Origin: Gremmenia infestans
Taxonomy: Eukaryota; Ascomycota; Leotiomycetes; Helotiales; Hamatocanthoscyphaceae
Direction: 5' to 3'
Assembly: GCA_032629725.1 (NCBI GenBank)
Contig: JAFEVB010000037.1
Location: forward strand, 620,001-684,000
DNA: 64,000 bases
The position numbers and the translations under genes are program-made. The notes under the pieces are model-generated. The model was not told the origin of the DNA, did not search any database, and worked only from the letters and a program-made list of their open reading frames with translations. This document shows, one piece after another, positions 58,941-64,000 of the stretch. Position 1 is the first letter of the stretch. Each line of letters starts with the position of its first letter.

Positions 58941-59930
58941 TTTGCAGAAAATGAAAACCTGTAGGCTGGTGAATATCCGGACGGGATATCTCGGAGGTTC
59001 CAAGTTCTTTGTGGGGTTTTGGGGTTTTTTGATTGGGAGTGTAGAAAGGATTTGAGATAATTTGAAGAGACAGATAGTAGTGTCCGAATGATAGATAGTG
59101 CCCGTATAGTGTTCAACTAGACTTATAGGAAACGGAGCGGTGCCTATTTAAAACTTATGATGAATTATTCATGACTTCATTTCAATACATATTATGAGAT
59201 CGCTTGACCTCCTACTCCAATACCATTATATTCGCATAAACATAGATATAGTTGTAACGAATGCCTAGAGATTACCTAGTCTTAGGAGAAGAACAAGCGT
59301 TTCATTGGCTCAATCGAAGCCAATCACGTGGTGTTGATACAGTTTGCTGGAAATGAAACAGTAAAAAGGATAGGATGAATTCCATACACGATAAAGAGAT
59401 AGATCTCATATCTGTCAAGTAATATACAGGGACTTTTAGACGAAAATCAATCACCAGTTTCCTCCTCCCTAATGCGGTCGCAGGGCAATGGCGCATGTTT
59501 CCGAAATATTATATCATCGCCTGTAGAACATTATTCCCGACTCTTAAGTCGGCCATATCCGGCAATACTGGTTCCTGGGTCGTGAACATCGGGAAGTGCG
59601 TGAAGGCCCTTGTCTCGTCTCTACCTCCTCTTGCCCGGGTTCCCAAAGCACAGCCAGCTGTTCTAAACAGTAGACAAAATTAGGAGAAGACCTTTCTGTT
59701 ATTCATTAACCAGCTACGTATCCATACCTGCTTCTGCTCCTACCATCAACGTAGAACTCCCCGAAACATAACCTCATGCCCCAAAGAAAAAGGGGATTAA
59801 AGCAAACCAACCAAAAGAAAAACGCCGGATATCATGCCTCCCAATTACCCCGCCATCGGCTTCCCCCCCCTCCATACCGTATGTCATTCATTTCCCCAAT
59901 GTCGCAGTCCGCAAGTGTAAACCCACCACT
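58941..59930. other. Intergenic region
   Basis: These 990 bp, AT-rich in part, contain no recognised gene or RNA. Confidence 0.5.
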
Positions 59931-60563
59931 TCACTTCTTCTTCCCCATCAACCACTCCTTTCCCCTATCCGCCAACCCCTTTGGGCCGCTGAGATCCTTA
60001 TCCTCGTCTTCCATTGCACTCTCCCACTTTGCATTATCGGTCTTCGCCTTGGCGATTTCCTCGGCTGAGGGCTTGAAGATGTTGGCTGCTCCCCCGCGAC
60101 CGACGTGTGTTGAGGAGGTGGATTCTCGGCGCGGGTGTCTGCGTGTATATTAGCCTCTTGCTTTCTCATTAGACCCCGATATGATATATGGCGCCCCAAG
60201 ATGTGTATAAACGTCAAGAATCATAGCGGAATGGACTAAGCATACCCAACAACATCCTGCGCACGTCTCGCCTCCTCCGGATTATCATTCTTGGCCATGT
60301 TTCCGCTGCCGCCGCGACCAGTGGTGTAGATCTGGCTCTTGATGGTCGGCGTCTCGAGCGTGACGGGATCAAGGTCCGAGTCGGCGTTGCCGATGTTGCC
60401 TTTGCTTGTATGTGAGCGATACATTCATTTTGTAGCCAATGTTGGGGAATGCGGGGAAGGGCCACTCACCAGCTCCACCTCGTCCGTGGGACATATTCGC
60501 GCGGCGGTGAGAGGATGAAGAGCGACGGCCAGTCTCCTTGACGCTTGATGGTATTGCTGCCAT
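59931..60563 (-). CDS. DUF3602 / PAR32-like protein
   Basis: This small hydrophilic cytosolic protein has 151 residues in three exons: 60563-60470, 60399-60246 and 60138-59931. Both introns are GT-AG and the frame closes. It has three copies of the family motif GRGG(A/S)(G/A)N(I/M): SHGRGGAGNIGN, TTGRGGSGNMAK and HVGRGGAANIFK. The first is split by intron 1, so an unspliced reading misses it. The C-terminus (AKTDNAKWESAMEDEDKDLSGPKGLADRGKEWLMGKKK) is typical of the Pezizomycotina members. In yeast Par32 inhibits ammonium transporters under TORC1/Npr1 control; whether this short fungal relative does so is not known. Confidence 0.85.
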
Positions 60564-63131
60564 TTTCGCTTGTTTATTGTTCTCGCTTTTCGATTGTGTT
60601 GGGGTTATTGTTGAGTTGTCGTGCGTTGTGGAGGAAGGAAGGAGCTTTTGATGTTGATTGATGTGTCGACTTGAAGCAACTACTCTGGATTGAATTGGAT
60701 TGAGTGAAAGGAGATTTGAATTGGTCTCACAAAGAAGTTCCAAGTATGACGTTTGTAGAGAATTTTAGGAATGCGGGGATGTCACACCTCATAAGCAAAC
60801 GCAGGATTGCAAACGAAAAAAAATTTCAAATGAAATGAACAGCAGGACCCTTTTTTCTTTCCCCTCAAAAAAGCCAAGTCTCACTAGCAGCCCTGGATTT
60901 TCCATAAGTAAATCTCACACTATCATGTGGCAACATCGGGTAGCTCCCTAGGTTGGTACCTACTTTCTTATGCCTCCTAGTGCAATCATCTTAGTGCAAC
61001 GTCCCAGTCTGGGAATCCCTTACATATTGCCTCACACCATCTTTCCGCACGCAAGCAAGCAATACATTATTATCATCTAAGCGGTGAGCCAAGCGACTGG
61101 ACCACGACCAATTCGTCATTCCAGCCATGCGATTTGGTGCTTTGGAGAGAAGAGAAGGGTAGAGGCGGAGAAAAAAACTAGCCAACCTAAACGTAATGGA
61201 AACCCGAAGCACAGGTGACAGCCCTTGAATGTCGCAATTTCTGCCTATAGTACCTGGTACTACTTCAAGCCTCGGAAATTAATTGGTAAAGAAAAGAAAA
61301 TATTTTGGATCGTATGGTTTAAAGGCTTTTCCATGGGTTGAGTTGACGTGAGGTGAGGTTAAAGAGACGTCTGGTTAACGTTGAAATGCGGGGGCTTGTT
61401 TTTGAGGCTCCGGATTTGCCCCTGCGACTGTAGCAGTGATTCGGAGCACTCGATGCACTTGCATTGCGGTCCAGGCCAGGTACGCCCCGCTATCACATTG
61501 CGCATCAGATGAAAAAGAAAGATTGTGGGACGTTTAACGTTGTGTTCTCCGATAGTTGATGCGTTGTGTCACGAACTGTGAAGTTTCTTCTTTCTCCACT
61601 TGGCGCGCCCCTCTCCTCCTTGGGTTTGAAAATCCGGGGAAATCCTTGCAGAGATCTCAGGTGTTCAAAAGCCTTTTCCTTTTTGTCACAGCAGTTATAA
61701 ATACAGCATAGACTGTACCTACTTAAAGCTTCCCACATATCCGAGAAGGGTTCTCTCTTTTCCCAAAATTGGAAACATTCTGTACCGCGCGAGTCATGTG
61801 ACTTGAAGGTCATACAAATTGCATTCAGATCGCATATAGATATCTTTTTAAAAAAGCTGCAATGCAGATAACCTGTAGCACCTTGTGCTTTCCATTGACA
61901 GTTTAATTTTGTGCATAAAGTGGTAGGGGGATAGGGGTTAAGCGAGGCGAGGCGAGGCAAGATATGCGATTGCGAAGGCAAGTTAGAAAGGAAGCTAAAG
62001 CAGAGGCTTATGATGCGCGCAAATGTTATGTCTAGTGAAAGTATTATTTCTCCATCACTATAAACATACATAAGTAATGAAGGGCATGGTGGACGTATAT
62101 AGAGGACAGATGGTGACAAGTACCTAGGTAGTAATCATCGCTAAACAAAGCGGACTTAATGATATCCAAGGAGCAGCGGCTTGACAAAAGATTCGTAGAA
62201 ATACCCAGAATTCTGGACCTGCCACTCTTTCTAGTGAGTAGAGATAGGTATCAATGCGCAAATCAACTGGGAAGCTTCGACTCCTGAGCATCGTAGTGAA
62301 TTTAGCCCCTAGCAATTGATATATCCGACGCGAAAAAAAAGGCAAACTGCTAAAGAGCAAGCGTTTGAGAAATTTACGCGTAAAGAACTCTTCGTGACTC
62401 ATATGAGAGTCTAGTACTGGTGGTACTATAAACACTTCATAGATCGCTAGCTAAACCTCTCCGACTAGGTAGTTTGTCCGCGGGTTTGAAATATTCGAAT
62501 CGAAGCAAATTACATTCTACCACACTATTCTATGTTATGATCCCTCTTGAAGCACACACACATACACACATACCCACATATATATGTGTATATATAAATG
62601 TGCAGGTCAGAAACAAAAGTGTCAACTTTTATGCGCCTAGAGCTTCTCGACGCGTGCTGAACGTTACTGCTTGGAGCAAATACTTAAATTAACTAACTTA
62701 TTTCACACGCTGGCTGAGTCTGGAAATACCCATATGAGACAAGTTTAACAGGGAGAGGATTTCATTCTTTTCGGTCACTTAAACATGTGCTATTAGGGGT
62801 TTATGCGGGGATAAATGTGGATATAGAAAACAGATCGCTGCCGTAGAATATCAGGGCTAATTGAATACTATTCTTAAGCTGAAAGAAGAAACAGAGTAGC
62901 GGATCTTGATTTCCATAGTATTGTATCTATAAGACATATGTGCAAAGGAAAGACTAAGAAGAAAAGACAATATTGAAAGGTTTATTTTCATTTCTCATCT
63001 TTCTGTACATGATGTCTTTTTGTACTTGGAACAAAAGAAGGAAAACGCCGCCTGGAGCCGATAGGAAAGCACGAATGGGTAACCCTAGTATCATACATGG
63101 TCTTTTACATCTGATATTCTCAGGCCATTCT
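60564..63131. other. Gene-poor stretch
   Basis: In these 2.57 kb no supported gene is found. Open frames of 200 codons or fewer on the minus strand (for example 61505-62119) have poor composition and no domain. A (ca)n/(ta)n tract lies at about 62555-62605. Confidence 0.55.
62555..62605. repeat. (CA)n/(TA)n microsatellite
   Basis: Alternating cacaca and tatata runs form an imperfect purine-pyrimidine repeat in the gene-poor stretch. Confidence 0.7.
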
Positions 63132-64000
63132 TTAAACATGTTGCTTGGTACTTACAGCACTCAACGCATCATCATACGTAGTTGTGATCTCAGTATGGCG
63201 TTGAATAACACCCTCGGCCTTGTCCGTATTATGCAGGATGAAGTCGTCGCTGTTATTGTCCACATTTTTGTTATGGCCTGTACCAATTTCTACGTCGTAT
63301 GGTTTTGATAAGTCCTGCTTAATGGTGTTCATCCTGAAGTTACCGGTACCGGTACCCGTGCCTTTGGCGTCGCTTTGTTGGTAGTAGGGGCCTGCCCCTC
63401 CTCCTCCGCTAGAGCTTCCTCCCGTAACACGGTTGTATAGTGGTCGGAGGGCGGGAATTGAAACGCAGACGATCGTAAGGGTCAACTCGGACATGGTCCA
63501 CATCACTGAGTCGCTAACAGCAACTGAGAAGCAAAGTATTAGCACAAGCTAGATAATGGGGTTTTATCAAAGGGGTAGAGATGGCTTACAAAGATAATCG
63601 GAGGTCTTGTTCAGAGCGTCTAAGCCAGTAGTACGAACGACACCACAGATTCCAGCACTAAATAGTCAGTATTATGCTAAAGGGCCTGCATTATTGCAGC
63701 AAAGGTAAACTTACAAGACACCAAGGCTTAGAGAGACGCAAATAGTAATTCTTTCCTTCCTCTTGATATTGACCTTCCACAAGACGTACCACGGGTAGAA
63801 AGCGAGGAAAAAGTCCATCGCAGCAGACCATGCTGATAAAATCGTCAGTATCAGTGAGCGCGAATAATCTCGATGATATAGGGGGCAATAGCTTACAGCA
63901 CATAATCTCTGCAATAAGAGCCAAGTTCATATGACAGACTTGTCCCTCAGCAGCCTTGACTCGTGGGTCCCAAATAGACGCAGTGGGTGTGCATTGTGCG
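63132..64000 (-). CDS. Fungal rhodopsin-domain integral membrane protein, 3' part
   Basis: These are the last three loops and helices of a seven-helix membrane protein of the fungal rhodopsin-like (PTH11-related, CFEM-lacking) group; the N-terminus lies beyond the window. Exons join as TPTASIWDPRVKAAEGQVCHMNLALIAEIMC / SWSAAMDFFLAFYPWYVLWKVNIKRKERITICVSLSLGVF / AGICGVVRTTGLDALNKTSDYLF / AVSDSVMWTMSELTLTIVCVSIPALRPLYNRV, with GT-AG introns in consistent phases. The conserved C(T)PT-xxxW, LAxxPW and AGI...VRTT features identify the family. The cytoplasmic tail is Gly/Ser-rich then polar. The stop at 63132 is the simplest end; a GTAAGT just before it could splice to a short last exon near 62950. 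The ligand is unknown. Confidence 0.85.

Noticed and set aside
61505..62119. 204-codon minus-strand frame
   Set aside because: It has no domain, odd composition (runs of short hydrophobic and cysteine-rich segments), no splice context and no conserved motif; best explained as chance in a gene-poor stretch.

Overview
The window is nuclear DNA of a filamentous ascomycete (Pezizomycotina). The evidence is many short introns of about 45-160 bp with GT(GC)-AG ends and CTAAC-like branch sites, Zn2Cys6 and velvet regulators, an IRE1, a fungal rhodopsin-domain protein, a DUF3602 protein and a PNP/NB-ARC/TPR NLR. Gene content and protein style suggest a leotiomycete, but that is an inference from memory of protein families and was not tested. 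All gene models were built by reading splice junctions by eye.

Layout. 0-5 kb: the 3' end of a Dal5-type MFS permease, then a Zn2Cys6 regulator and an NAD-dependent epimerase transcribed divergently from a 410-bp promoter that holds a CGG/CCG palindrome. 5-31 kb: a conserved housekeeping block. It holds FAP1/NFX1, an LYAR-type zinc-finger protein, a BEM46 hydrolase, the ribosome-quality-control E3 ligase HEL2/ZNF598, a DEK-C/SWIB protein, the unfolded-protein sensor IRE1, chaperonin CCT2, eIF3b and a Fungal_trans_2/DUF3468-type regulator. 31-48.8 kb: an accessory island. It holds an orphan protein with internal repeats, a bZIP-basic/ankyrin protein, a short-chain dehydrogenase, a decayed NACHT-type NLR, a wax-synthase-like membrane acyltransferase, a CorA-like membrane protein with one frameshift, and an intact three-domain NLR. 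48.8-54 kb: PEX10 and ERD1 (divergent) and velB. 54-58.8 kb: about 4.8 kb upstream of velB with no convincing gene. 58.8-64 kb: a possible tiny membrane protein, a PAR32-like DUF3602 protein, a 2.6-kb gene-poor stretch, and a rhodopsin-domain membrane protein cut by the window end.

How the genes relate. Several core genes serve proteostasis (IRE1, CCT2, HEL2, eIF3b, ERD1), but these are ordinary neighbours and not an operon. The most notable content is the accessory island, with one intact and one decayed NLR-type gene and a frameshifted gene between them. Two introns (in ire1 and in the acyltransferase) have GC-AG ends; both are supported by reading frame and by protein continuity. No tRNA, rRNA, transposase or CRISPR array was found.
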